NCBI RefSeq assembly: GCF_003002825.1
Contig: NZ_PVTE01000035.1
Location: 1-53,580 of the forward strand
Length of the DNA: 53,580 nt
Direction of reading: 5' to 3'
Source of the DNA: Spirosoma oryzae
GTDB taxonomy: Bacteria > Bacteroidota > Bacteroidia > Cytophagales > Spirosomataceae
Below are positions 44,601 through 53,476 of the stretch, piece after piece (position 1 is the first letter of the stretch; the number at the start of each line of letters is the position of its first letter). Both the position numbers and the translations under genes were made by a program. The notes under the pieces are model-generated. The model worked only from the letters and a program-made list of their open reading frames with translations, was not told where the DNA came from and searched no databases.

Positions 44601-46216
44601 TGCGTATGTATAGTCCGCTTGGGCACTATGCCCGTATGTTTGGCGTCAGCGCGAATGGCATGTGGTATCAAGTCTACCTGCTAATGACATTCGTTCTGAC
44701 CGGATTATCCGCCAGTGCGCAGGTTAGCTTACGACTTGTCCTGCATGCAGATGGTCAAACCTACGCCGTCTATATGCGCTCGGCAGTGGACTATACCGGC
44801 CGCTCTGCTTTGATCAGTACGACGCAGGTGACGCTGGCGGTGCCCCACGGGCTAGCCGCTGAACGCTTTGAGATCACGGACCTGACTTCGCCGATCCCAA
44901 ACATGACCTGGCGGCAGGCCGACCGGGTCGATGCTCCGCCGGAAAATCCAGATCGCGACTACCTGTTTTTTAGTTTTATCAACAACAACTCGCCGACCGT
45001 TTTATTCAACATTCCAGCCGGGCAGGACATCCTTCTGTTTCAGTTCAAACGGAAGGGACCCTGCTCGGTCCAGGCCCAGCTGATCGACAACGGTACGGAC
45101 GAGTTCAGAACACCTAATTCGAAAGGCATCAACACCGGCAACAGCGTCTCCATTCTGGGGGCGGGTGGGAATGTGTACGCAGGTAATATCAACCAGGGGC
45201 CGACCGTACAGATTCACGCTGCTGCCGACTCAGTTTGTGGAAAACAATCGCTGGAACTACAGGCTGAACTTACCAATCCAACGCCTGCTGTTACCTACCG
45301 TTATCAGTGGTTTGCCGATGAGCAACCCATCAGTCCGGTGCTCGACACGCCCGTGTTTACTTATTTTGTTCCTGGTAGCGCGACGGGGTATCAGGTTCGG
45401 ATTCGGGTAAAGGTGACGACCACGGGCACGTTGCCCTGCGATGGTCAGCTGGCCACGGCAACTAAAAGCGTGTTCGTCAAGGCGGTCCCCACGGCCAAGC
45501 TGACCTACACGGGAGAAACCTGTACACCTTTACCGGTTACGCTGTCGGCCCAGTCTATAGCTAAGGCGTCCTATACATGGATGCTTAACAACCAAGCCGT
45601 CACTACGGGACCGCAGCCATCGTTTGTGGCCACGGTAGGTGGTACGTACTCAGTGGCGGTGACGGTAAACGGTTGCTCAGCCTCCTCCGACCTCCTGCGG
45701 CTAATTAATGTCAGCAAGGCCGAACGAACATCGGTTCGTATCGGCACCGTTGGTCCACTCGTCGCCGGGCAGTCAGTTCGATTAGCTCCTCAGATCAGCA
45801 ATGCAACGTCGTTTACCTGGTCGCCGGCCGACCAGTTAAGCTCGACTACGGTAGCTGATCCGGTAATTACGGCCCAGCTACCGATGAGTTATACGTTAAC
45901 GGTTCAAAGTGATCAGGGTTGTGTTGCAAGCGATACGGTTACGTTGATCGTAGTGCCCACTCTGTTTATACCAACCGCGTTCACACCAAACGGCGATGGT
46001 GTAAACGACACATGGGTCATACAGAACATAAGCTATCACCAGCCCTGTCGCTTACAGGTTGTCAACCGGTGGGGAGACATTGTTTATGACCAATCGCCCT
46101 ACCGGACCCCCTGGGACGCTGCCGGTAATGGAGTACCGCTGGAGCCGGGCCTCTACCAGTACGTGCTAACTACGCTCTATACAGCCTACTCAGGTAGTGT
46201 ACAGATCATTCGTTGA
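44600..46216 (+). CDS. Cohesin-like protein with CHU_C/T9SS type B sorting domain (gliding-motility-like)
   Basis: The ATG at 44600 overlaps the previous stop (TGATG), which decides the start. The 538-aa product has a signal segment (YLLMTFVLTGLSASAQ). The cohesin-like module spans about 40-200 (YAVYMRSAVDYTGRSALIST, NIPAGQDILLFQFKRKGPC). Ig/PKD-like domains follow (YRYQWFADEQPISPVL; SYTWMLNNQAVTTG). The C-terminus is a CHU_C type B domain: LFIPTAFTPNGDGVNDTWVI, LQVVNRWGDIVYDQSPYRTP, PLEPGLYQYVLTTLYTAYSG. Type B signals mark proteins such as SprB-like adhesins exported by T9SS and often attached to the cell surface. It closes the five-gene cohesin-like series. Confidence 0.85.
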   Translation: MRMYSPLGHYARMFGVSANGMWYQVYLLMTFVLTGLSASAQVSLRLVLHADGQTYAVYMRSAVDYTGRSALISTTQVTLAVPHGLAAERFEITDLTSPIPNMTWRQADRVDAPPENPDRDYLFFSFINNNSPTVLFNIPAGQDILLFQFKRKGPCSVQAQLIDNGTDEFRTPNSKGINTGNSVSILGAGGNVYAGNINQGPTVQIHAAADSVCGKQSLELQAELTNPTPAVTYRYQWFADEQPISPVLDTPVFTYFVPGSATGYQVRIRVKVTTTGTLPCDGQLATATKSVFVKAVPTAKLTYTGETCTPLPVTLSAQSIAKASYTWMLNNQAVTTGPQPSFVATVGGTYSVAVTVNGCSASSDLLRLINVSKAERTSVRIGTVGPLVAGQSVRLAPQISNATSFTWSPADQLSSTTVADPVITAQLPMSYTLTVQSDQGCVASDTVTLIVVPTLFIPTAFTPNGDGVNDTWVIQNISYHQPCRLQVVNRWGDIVYDQSPYRTPWDAAGNGVPLEPGLYQYVLTTLYTAYSGSVQIIR

Positions 46217-46253
46217 ACAAACCCATATCCAGTTTTTGCCAATTTCTTCCTCT

Positions 46254-46664
46254 ATGAACGAGATCAGCCAACTCATTGTGTCCCATTTAAATGCGCGTGA
46301 AGCAGTATTACGAGTTGTGAAACAAAAGCAGCTCAGGGCTTCCGACTTAGTGGAAGACATGCAGCTATCACTCAATATATTACGACGAAAGATAAAGACC
46401 GCAGACTGGCGGGCCGATGAACTGAGTCAGTTAGCGCGACTGTTCGGGATGACGGTTAATCTGGAAGTACCGCTCCGCCTGCTCAACGAGCAGTTACAGA
46501 CGTTATCAGAGCATGACTGGAAACGGCTTGTCCGGGAAACGCATATTGGCAAGCAGCGTATCCAGTCGCTGATGAACGACTGCTGCCTGTGGCGAGATAC
46601 TGAACTCTACCAGGTAAATAACTTTATGCAGAAATACGCACGAACTCCTGGTAGGAGTTTCTGA
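46254..46664 (+). CDS. Hypothetical cytoplasmic protein with possible helix-turn-helix
   Basis: The ATG at 46254 gives a 136-aa product; the frame's earlier start would run into the previous gene. It is helical and lacks any export signal. The segment RASDLVEDMQLSLNILRRKI followed by ADELSQLARLFGM resembles a small helix-turn-helix. It lies 37 bp after the cohesin-like cluster on the same strand and may be co-transcribed. A regulatory role is possible but not shown. Confidence 0.55.
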   Translation: MNEISQLIVSHLNAREAVLRVVKQKQLRASDLVEDMQLSLNILRRKIKTADWRADELSQLARLFGMTVNLEVPLRLLNEQLQTLSEHDWKRLVRETHIGKQRIQSLMNDCCLWRDTELYQVNNFMQKYARTPGRSF

Positions 46665-46687
46665 AATCATATCGTACTCCGGGCGAC

Positions 46688-46960
46688 ATGACTCCACTGA
46701 TGACAACACCGTACGACAACTTTTTGCTACGTCTGTGTACGTCTCTTAACCCGTTCTCGTTTATGACTAACAGATTATGGAACTGGCTACTCAATGATCT
46801 GGTAATTCATAAACTGATACCCCACGATAAGCGATTGTGTTGGTTGTGGGCAATCGGTTTTTCGGTGATTGGGATAAGTGCACTACTGACATTCGCACTA
46901 ATCAAACTGATTGTTAAGAGTGACAGGCTTTCGTATACTTTCGACTCACCAGACTTCTGA
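46688..46960 (+). CDS. Small membrane protein (uncertain)
   Basis: The 90-aa frame has one strong hydrophobic helix (WLWAIGFSVIGISALLTFAL) flanked by basic residues (HDKRLC, KLIVKSDR), giving a believable single-span topology. It starts 23 bp after the preceding gene. An internal ATG at 46763 is an alternative start. No family recognised. Confidence 0.4.
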   Translation: MTPLMTTPYDNFLLRLCTSLNPFSFMTNRLWNWLLNDLVIHKLIPHDKRLCWLWAIGFSVIGISALLTFALIKLIVKSDRLSYTFDSPDF

Positions 46961-47169
46961 CCTACACAGCAGCCTACAGACGTCAAAAATCCTGGGCTGG
47001 GGAGCTATAACGCCTAGAGTGGCCGCCACGGTGACCGTATTCTACTCAGTTTTATGGCCAGTAATCGTTAACTGGGCACTGCGCAGACAAGAGCCTCCTG
47101 AGGGAAAGGCAAAATACAGTCTGACCGCGCGCAAACCGACTGACTTCGTATCAATCAGACCGACCTTCA

Positions 47170-47192
47170 ACTGGCAGGGAAAGCCTGCCAGT
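47170..47192. repeat. 9-bp stem hairpin with GAAAG loop
   Basis: ACTGGCAGG and CCTGCCAGT pair perfectly. A second hairpin with TTACCCTT-like arms follows at about 47216-47242. Both lie in a stretch where I see no firm gene (46961-47253). Confidence 0.4.
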
Positions 47193-47253
47193 CGTAAAAA
47201 CCACCCATACAGAATTACCCTTACCGGGACGGGAAAGGGTAAATGGACAACCA

Positions 47254-47565
47254 ATGAATGGATTACAACTATATCAGAAATATACAGCCTTGGGTAGAAG
47301 CGCTGGCTGGAATTCTGGAGAGCAAGCTTACGCCCAGACATTAGACGAGGTCTTTTGGCTAATAGGATGTACCCGATTGTTCGATCTCCTTGAAGAAGCT
47401 GAAGCTACGAATCAATGGATTGCAGTTACGTACCTCCCCACGTTTCCGGGTCAACATCCCAGTCTAAATTCGTTCACAATCCAACTCAACTGTCGGCAGT
47501 CTGAAATCCCTACTCCTGGTACGTTACCCTTGTATAAGTGGCTCGTGCGTTTACCCTGGTGGTGA
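47254..47565 (+). CDS. Hypothetical protein, 103 aa
   Basis: The ATG at 47254 opens a protein-like frame: LDEVFWLIGCTRLFDLLEEA, then WIAVTYLPTFPGQHP, ending LPLYKWLVRLPWW. Mixed alpha/beta, no signal peptide. It lies at the border between the GC-rich surface cluster and the AT-rich GTPase module. No family recognised. Confidence 0.4.
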   Translation: MNGLQLYQKYTALGRSAGWNSGEQAYAQTLDEVFWLIGCTRLFDLLEEAEATNQWIAVTYLPTFPGQHPSLNSFTIQLNCRQSEIPTPGTLPLYKWLVRLPWW

Positions 47566-47875
47566 GAGCCGTCGATCCTGTAAAACACCGACGTTAAGGG
47601 ATATTACGAGTACGCTGCTATTGTAGACTCAATGCGTATTTATCATACATCGATTATGGCTGATGATACCCATATTACGTGTTAACTGGGGTAATATACC
47701 ATTGTAAAATTGGTTCATGAGTAGTGCCGGATTGGTCCAATTAACTATAATTTTGAGTGATATTTTGCCAAAAAGTTGCTTAATAATTGAAATAGACAAC
47801 TGTTTTTCAAGGCGGCGACAAATTGCATGTTGACAAATAGTTTTTCTGACCTAAAGAGAAGTTAAAGTTTAGTTT
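47566..47875. other. AT-rich upstream region of the GTPase module
   Basis: No gene is visible. The last 200 bp are strongly AT-rich and must contain the promoter of the three-gene GTPase module. I cannot pick a confident promoter. Confidence 0.45.
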
Positions 47876-50074
47876 ATGACAGTTCTTTCAGCTCAAGAGC
47901 AGCAAATAAGTTTTATTGTAAAAAATCGCCATGCATTGGCCAGAGATTTTGACAAGAAAATAAGAATTCTCGACTCGTTAACAGCTGTCCTCGATGCAAT
48001 GGATCAAAGACGCAATGAAATAGTCAATTCGATTAGTAACGAAAATGTTAAAAACAAACTGATTGCAATCGACCTTGACGGTATTTTAAATGTAATCACT
48101 CTGGAGAAACAGAAGCTTTGTAGTTATCATGGTATATTTTCCAGAAATACAATAAATATAGGTGTAGTCGGTTTGGCAAGACAAGGAAAAAGTCAACTTT
48201 TACGCAGTTTATCAGGGCTAGATGATACGATAATACCCACCGGATCGTATGGACATTGTACTGGAACCAAAAGTATATTTATCAATGAGAACTCATCAAA
48301 TCCCCACGGGGAAATTCATTTTTACAATGAAAGTGAGTTCATCGAAAAAATTATCAATCCATACTACAAGGAACTGCTCGCATCAATCACTCCACCCAGA
48401 ACGATTGATGATTTCGAGAAGAATTCACTTCCTCCCTTGCCTGTAGAAAAGCAGCACAGTGTAAGTGATAAAACTAAGTACAACCAGCTGGAACTGTACA
48501 AAAACAATATTGGTAAATACAAGCACTTTTTATTCTCAGCCTCACCAATTACGGTTTCCGTAGACAATATACGGGAGTATGTCGCACAGGATGATGTATC
48601 CGGAGAAAGAAGTTCATTTAGGTTTATGGCGGTAAAGGAAGCCCATATTTTTTGCCGTTTCCCTCATGAGACTATGAGTAACATTGCGTTAATTGACATG
48701 CCTGGACTCGGTGATACTGGACTTGTGGCAGAGGAATGGCTTGATAGAACACTACTCGATGAAATCGACGTTGTTCTGTTTGTTAAAAAACCCTCGGGAC
48801 TAGGCGAGGTATGGAAACCACAAGAACTTGGTCTGTATGATGCGATAAGAAGTGCGCAGCCTGAAATTCCGATGAATTTACGCTCGCTGCTTATCATGAA
48901 TCGTGTTAATTCGCCCTCCCCTAACGAGAACAACGTAAAAAACTGTGAACGTATGGCTCGGGAGTCAATCGATAAAATGGCGTTTGCAGATGTGCTCATT
49001 GCTGACTGCGCTGATGCTGCTGACGTAAACAACGTCGTCCTGCTTACTCTTCTCACCCATTTAACGAAAACGGCTACTCAGATCAATAGTTCGTTCGTAC
49101 TTGACGGTGATAATGCACTAAAACGTATACATGCTCAGATCAAGATAGAATTGCACAAGGCTGACGAGGCTATAGGTATCCATGAATCATCTGTACTTAA
49201 CTTTAATAGTTTCAATAAGCTTTTTAGAGAGACTATAAAGCGCGTTTATAGTGGTTTAGAAAAATTGACTAATGACCTTAAAGCCAAGCGCGATATGCCC
49301 GATCTCTCTTTTGAAAAATACGTAATAGATTCAAAAGAGAGCGCTTATATAAACGCTGGCATTCCGAGCCTGGATAAGATAGAAGAAACTCGAAATTTAT
49401 TTGGAGGCTACAAGTCTGCCTGCGAGTACTACCTGAATTACATCAGAACTCATCTGACGCAGCATTTCGAACAACTGGAGGAAGGTTTAGCAGAATCGGT
49501 GGAGTCTGTCAAATCGCAACTTGCTATCATTCTGATCAGCGTTGAGAAAGGAAGTTTGACTAACATCAGCGCAACAGGCGGCTCAGCTTTTCTAGGCGAA
49601 GTATCAACGCTTCTGGGAGAACAATATCCCGTTCTTGATCCGGCCTTTAAAACACTCGTGAACTTCAAACTATCTTATCAGGGCTTTTTTTATTACCGAC
49701 TTCGTAAACACCTGGACTATCTGACGCCTGACACGGGAATGGCGGAGTTGAGTGCAAAGCCTTCTGCGCAGGAAATTTATGATTTACTAACCGCCATGCA
49801 CAAAATAGCCCTGGAGCGAATTGAGAGCGAAATTAACTACTGGTCAGTAGAGATTAACCACGCTATTTTTGCTACTGTTGAGCAGTTCGTTGATAAAGTA
49901 CTTCGATCCGAAAATGCAATGGATGAATGGCAATCGTTTTATATGAGCAATCGAGGTAGAATATGGCCAGAGAGTTTTCCGGAATTTTTTATCGACAACA
50001 GACTCAGATGGCAGTGGATAGATGTTGTTGAGCGGCTGAGAACAATAAATAAATCTATCGTGGAGAAGCAGTAG
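47876..50074 (+). CDS. Dynamin-like large GTPase
   Basis: The 732-aa protein has a helical N-terminus and then a GTPase domain: P-loop at 99-106 (GLARQGKS), a Thr-containing switch I region (PTGSYGHCTGTKS, about 121-133), G3 DMPGLGD at about 274-280, and a G4-like NRVN at about 341-344 in place of the usual (N/T)KxD. The remaining 300 residues are helical and amphipathic, as in the stalk of bacterial dynamin-like proteins, with no clear membrane helix. Two co-directional genes follow, the next 43 bp downstream. Codon use is AT-rich, unlike the cluster to the left, pointing to horizontal acquisition. Function in membrane remodelling or phage defence is inferred from the family. Confidence 0.78.
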   Translation: MTVLSAQEQQISFIVKNRHALARDFDKKIRILDSLTAVLDAMDQRRNEIVNSISNENVKNKLIAIDLDGILNVITLEKQKLCSYHGIFSRNTINIGVVGLARQGKSQLLRSLSGLDDTIIPTGSYGHCTGTKSIFINENSSNPHGEIHFYNESEFIEKIINPYYKELLASITPPRTIDDFEKNSLPPLPVEKQHSVSDKTKYNQLELYKNNIGKYKHFLFSASPITVSVDNIREYVAQDDVSGERSSFRFMAVKEAHIFCRFPHETMSNIALIDMPGLGDTGLVAEEWLDRTLLDEIDVVLFVKKPSGLGEVWKPQELGLYDAIRSAQPEIPMNLRSLLIMNRVNSPSPNENNVKNCERMARESIDKMAFADVLIADCADAADVNNVVLLTLLTHLTKTATQINSSFVLDGDNALKRIHAQIKIELHKADEAIGIHESSVLNFNSFNKLFRETIKRVYSGLEKLTNDLKAKRDMPDLSFEKYVIDSKESAYINAGIPSLDKIEETRNLFGGYKSACEYYLNYIRTHLTQHFEQLEEGLAESVESVKSQLAIILISVEKGSLTNISATGGSAFLGEVSTLLGEQYPVLDPAFKTLVNFKLSYQGFFYYRLRKHLDYLTPDTGMAELSAKPSAQEIYDLLTAMHKIALERIESEINYWSVEINHAIFATVEQFVDKVLRSENAMDEWQSFYMSNRGRIWPESFPEFFIDNRLRWQWIDVVERLRTINKSIVEKQ

Positions 50075-50117
50075 TACAAAGACTTCTTAACTCCATTCAT
50101 CTAATACATCTGCATTC

Positions 50118-51200
50118 ATGGTTCTTAAATTTAGTATTACCGTACTTGGTGCACCACGCTCTGGTAAAACTAGCTTGTTATCCTCCATCTACAAACAGTT
50201 TGATAAAGTAGTAGATAATAGTACTACCCTCGAGATAAAGCCTGCTCATCTAGAAGCAACCCAATTAAGCAACGAAATTGATAACTTAAAAAGTGCCTTC
50301 AACAGCATAACAAAAATGCCACTCAACAATGCAGATGTGGTCCCTTCTACAACCTTGATTTCACAGGATACTGATACAGATGTTTATGAAAAAAATATTT
50401 TTACTAATGTTGTGAATTTCCTTTTTCTTGTTAAAGGAAAAGAAGAGAAATCGTTGACTGATAGAGAGTACAGATTTAATCTGGGCAAGAAAAGCCATAA
50501 GCCCAAATTGCAATTAGTGTTACGGGATTATCCTGGGGAGCAATTAATAGAAAATACAGAAGATGTAATTAACAGGGTACGAGAGTGTAACATAACGATC
50601 ATTACAATAGATACACCATCGCTGATGGTAGAGAATGACCAAGCCTATAAAGCTACTTACCCATGCGAGAATAACAATCTACCTGAGCACATAGCGCAAA
50701 TAATTGACGAAGCTTATACCGATACAGTTGATAAACGATTAGTGATAGTAGCACCTGTCAAGTGTGAAGAATGGATGAGCACTTTTGATAAATCCAAAAA
50801 ACTTACTGACCGTATAAATGAAAAGTATAAATGTCTGTTTGATGTCTTGTCCAGTGACGAGCTACATGAAAAAGTCGCCGTTGTGATTACACCTGTTGAA
50901 ACGCTTGGTGGTATCGTCTACGCATACATGGATAATAAAGAAGGGTATTCACCAAGATTTATAAAGAAAAATCTTTCATCTACCTACGATCCCAAGTACT
51001 GTGATCAACCATTGCGCTATATACTACGCTTCGTTATAAAACGGTTTTTGGAAAATTCAGGAGCTTGGTTTACTCTTTTTGGTGATAGTAAATCGTTTAC
51101 TAATGCTATTGGTAATTTTACAAAAGAGTGTCTAGGAGATTCCTCTGTAGATGTTAAGGCAAACGGATTTTTGGTTGTGCAGGGGAGTAATCTTCTATGA
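50118..51200 (+). CDS. TRAFAC-type P-loop GTPase
   Basis: The 360-aa protein opens directly with a Walker A motif (ITVLGAPRSGKTSLLSSIYK, Gly11-Thr18) and has a G3-like DYPGEQ at about 137. It resembles the compact GTPases often found with a second large GTPase in bacterial conflict operons. A G4 motif is not clear. Two hydrophobic beta strands (ITIITIDTPSLMV and RLVIVAPVKC) fit the Rossmann-like core. No export signal. It sits 43 bp after the dynamin-like gene and is probably co-transcribed with it. Alternatives within the TRAFAC/GTPase superfamily cannot be separated by eye. Confidence 0.68.
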   Translation: MVLKFSITVLGAPRSGKTSLLSSIYKQFDKVVDNSTTLEIKPAHLEATQLSNEIDNLKSAFNSITKMPLNNADVVPSTTLISQDTDTDVYEKNIFTNVVNFLFLVKGKEEKSLTDREYRFNLGKKSHKPKLQLVLRDYPGEQLIENTEDVINRVRECNITIITIDTPSLMVENDQAYKATYPCENNNLPEHIAQIIDEAYTDTVDKRLVIVAPVKCEEWMSTFDKSKKLTDRINEKYKCLFDVLSSDELHEKVAVVITPVETLGGIVYAYMDNKEGYSPRFIKKNLSSTYDPKYCDQPLRYILRFVIKRFLENSGAWFTLFGDSKSFTNAIGNFTKECLGDSSVDVKANGFLVVQGSNLL

Positions 51201-51251
51201 GTAATCGTTACGAATTTTAGATGTTAGAAGCTAATTTGTTATCATATTTTA

Positions 51252-51267
51252 CAATTAAAATTTTAAT
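51252..51267. repeat. 16-bp AT-only palindrome
   Basis: AATTAAAATTTTAATT is a perfect palindrome in the 174-bp gap between the second GTPase gene and the third gene of the module. It could help separate or regulate their transcripts; it could also be a chance product of AT richness. Confidence 0.35.
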
Positions 51268-51374
51268 TTTGGTATGATTGAAATAAATATGGAAATGTAA
51301 CGGTATAATGTCTTGTGGTCAGTCGTATCGTACTCTTTTGATTAAATATCGTTTCTTACAAACAACAGAATAGC

Positions 51375-52370
51375 ATGAAAGTCACCTATTATAGAGCTGA
51401 TCGACATCTTAATAATTTGTGTTGTCGTATTAGCGATGAGATCTCTTCTGTATTCTTTGACTTAGGATACAGCATCATTCCTGAAAATTGGAATAGCGAC
51501 TATGAAGAGACTAGCTACGATGATCCGTATCATCACGTACTACTACAATTCAAATTATATCTGGACGAGCGGTATCATGAACTGATTGAGTTAGGAGTTT
51601 TGCCCGTAGATGTTCTCGTGTCGCTAAAAAATGAAGCTGAAGAAGCCATTAAGAATGCGGGTGTTGATGGACTAGCCTGTAAATTATTCGATAGAATAAA
51701 CCAGCCGTCAAATATCCCTGCTTACAATCAATTTATTCAAGCTTTTGAGCAGTTTTCATGCTTAAAGAGGCTAGACTACAACGTCTCGGCGTTAACGAGT
51801 GTTGTTCAATTTTCAACTGCTGGTGGAAAAGTATGGGAGATCGATACGCACGCTGGGTTGACTACTCGATTGAAAGAATATGTTGAAGGGCGACTTGTTA
51901 GCGAAATAAGAGCTGAAACAGCAAAAGACATATGGAGTAGGATTTATGCGAACAGAAATATTGAAAAGTATGTGTTTATACCAAAATTTGTCGCTGAATG
52001 GGAACGATACTGGTGTGATGAGTATGCTAGTTTACAGCAAATGATGGGGGAAGGAGACCATCTTGATCAACTAAAGCAAGTTTCTTGGAGACGGGTTCAG
52101 GTATTTATGAGTTGTTACGACAACACATGTGATATTATCAACCTGGCTCATCAGATTAGCAGTGAAGACCTATATCCGCTGGTAGTACTGACAATGCTGG
52201 CACTACTTGATTCTACCACTTGTTATGCTCTCTACTGTAAGTTTGAATTTACCGCAAGAAACGGTTGGAAACTCATACGGCTGAGGAAAAATGCAGTGGA
52301 GAGTAATAAAGTAGGTACGTCAGTCAGAAAACAATCGTCTGTATTTTTTATTAGGGAGACCATGTCGTAG
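51375..52370 (+). CDS. Unrecognised 331-aa protein, third gene of the GTPase module
   Basis: The ATG at 51375 starts a soluble-looking, largely helical and acidic protein (LQFKLYLDERYHELIELGVL; LKNEAEEAIKNAGVDGLACK). One moderately hydrophobic helix lies near residues 270-290 (DLYPLVVLTMLALLDSTTCY). The N-terminal 60 residues are rich in Tyr and Asp, and the C-terminus is basic (RNGWKLIRLRKNAV). I do not recognise a domain. Same strand and same AT-rich composition as the two GTPase genes suggest a common origin. It could be the effector or adaptor of the module, which is speculation from position. Confidence 0.65.
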   Translation: MKVTYYRADRHLNNLCCRISDEISSVFFDLGYSIIPENWNSDYEETSYDDPYHHVLLQFKLYLDERYHELIELGVLPVDVLVSLKNEAEEAIKNAGVDGLACKLFDRINQPSNIPAYNQFIQAFEQFSCLKRLDYNVSALTSVVQFSTAGGKVWEIDTHAGLTTRLKEYVEGRLVSEIRAETAKDIWSRIYANRNIEKYVFIPKFVAEWERYWCDEYASLQQMMGEGDHLDQLKQVSWRRVQVFMSCYDNTCDIINLAHQISSEDLYPLVVLTMLALLDSTTCYALYCKFEFTARNGWKLIRLRKNAVESNKVGTSVRKQSSVFFIRETMS

Positions 52371-52525
52371 TAAATTTTAGCGAATGGGAATATTGATCAG
52401 GGTGTAACTAGGGTAATTGCATCAAACGTTTAGCTGGCTCAATAGAGTCATTAGATAAGCATCGTCTCGGGCAGCTTTCTTTCGCTTTAAACTGGACTTG
52501 TAACAGTACACTGGAGTGACTAATA

Positions 52526-52620
52526 TGGTCCTAAAAACCTGGACACGAAACTTAATTAATTTCGTGTCCCATGAATCAATCCCAACGCCCTAAACGAAAG
52601 TACACTGCCGAGTTCAACGG
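52526..52620 (+). mobile_element. IS3-family left-end fragment
   Basis: An IS3-like end (TGGTCCTAAAAACCTGGACA, 52526-52545) is followed by an ATG at 52571 and the first residues of OrfA (MNQSQRPKRKYTAEFN). The frame is then cut off by IS110-type sequence near 52621. The end matches that at 3455-3474 at 17 of 20 positions. Confidence 0.65.
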
Positions 52621-53125
52621 GGCCGCCCGCGCGGGCCGATGTGTTGCGGCTAGTCGCTAATGCCGGGCCGCCCTTTAGGTTTGTGGACTGGTAATATGCC
52701 GAGATTTGGTCTTTTGCCAGTAGTCAACCAGAGAGGGCTACCCTAGCGGGCCGCCCAGGAGTCAGACCTATGCACCGATTCAGGTTCCTCTCTGTTTTCC
52801 CCACTCTGGCTCGGCCGGGTGGCCGGTGCCAGAGTAAATCGGGTTCGCGGCCCACAAAAGGGTTTGAGCAAAAGCGAGGAGTTGACTACACCGTCAAAAC
52901 TAATCAGCATCATGGACTTTTACCACTTCGTAGGTATTGACATTTCTAAAGACACCCTGGATTGGGCCGTTTATACTCAGCAGCAGGGCATCAGCTTGAG
53001 TATCCAAACTGACAATACCCTCAAAGGGATCAAATCAGCCTTGACTCAGTTGAAAGCACTGCCCGACTGGAACTCAACTCTGGTTGTGTACTCCATGGAG
53101 CATACCGGTATCTACAATGCTCATC
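52621..53125 (+). mobile_element. Truncated IS110-family element
   Basis: The piece contains about 290 bp of non-coding left-end sequence and the start of the transposase. It is interrupted at 53126 by an IS3-type end. IS110 elements keep a long non-coding end that can encode the bridge RNA guiding recombination; the hairpin-rich GC stretch at 52621-52860 would be that region. The left boundary is not exactly defined. Confidence 0.6.
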
Positions 53126-53130
53126 TGTAA
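52912..53130 (+). pseudogene. IS110-family transposase, N-terminal fragment
   Basis: The ATG at 52912 starts MDFYHFVGIDISKDTLDWAV, the RuvC-like DEDD motif block of IS110 transposases (first Asp in GIDISK). It is followed by LVVYSMEHTGIYN with the second acidic residue. After NAHL the frame runs into the inserted IS3 end and stops at 53128-53130. The C-terminal serine domain is missing, so the protein is inactive. The longer frame from 52819 is not the natural start. Confidence 0.75.
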
Positions 53131-53476
53131 GCTTCCCTTGAAAGTAGGCCAGTGAAAAGTAGAGGATTCTATTTATCTTTTCACAAAGGGGAGGAAGCAT
53201 GAAAGCAAATCGATTCAGTGAGGCTCAGATCGTAGCTATTATTCAGCAACAGCAGACAGGGACCACCGTCGCTCACATCATCCGTGAACACGGCATCAGT
53301 GAGGCCACCTTCTACAATTGGAAGCAGAAGTACGGGGGGATGCAGGTTTCCGAGGTCAAACGCCTGAAAGACTTAGAAGCGGACGCCGCGCGGATGAGAA
53401 CCGACGGCTTAAAAAAATGTATGCTGAGCGTAGTTTAGAACATGAAGCGGTTAAGGAGGCCTTGCGAAAAAAGTGA
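53126..53476 (+). mobile_element. IS3-family element fragment inserted in the IS110 transposase
   Basis: A TG-starting end (TGTAAGCTTCCCTTGAAAGT) begins right where the IS110 reading frame is lost, followed by a leader and OrfA. OrfB is not seen after 53476, so this copy is also truncated within or near the window end. Confidence 0.6.
53199..53476 (+). pseudogene. IS3-family OrfA with one frameshift
   Basis: The ATG at 53199, after GGGGAGGAAG, starts MKANRFSEAQIVAIIQQQQT and the helix-turn-helix block REHGISEATFYNWKQKYGG of IS3-family OrfA. Near 53400 the frame shifts: RLKDLEADAARMR should continue as RLKKMYAERSLEHEAVKEAL and end KK with TGA at 53474-53476, which is in another frame. An A6G run at 53467-53473 just before the stop is the usual site of the programmed -1 shift into OrfB, but OrfB is missing here. 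Confidence 0.7.

Noticed and set aside
46911..47297. Plus-strand frame of 128 codons
   Set aside because: Crosses two hairpins, overlaps two other frames and lacks protein-like pattern; not enough support to list.
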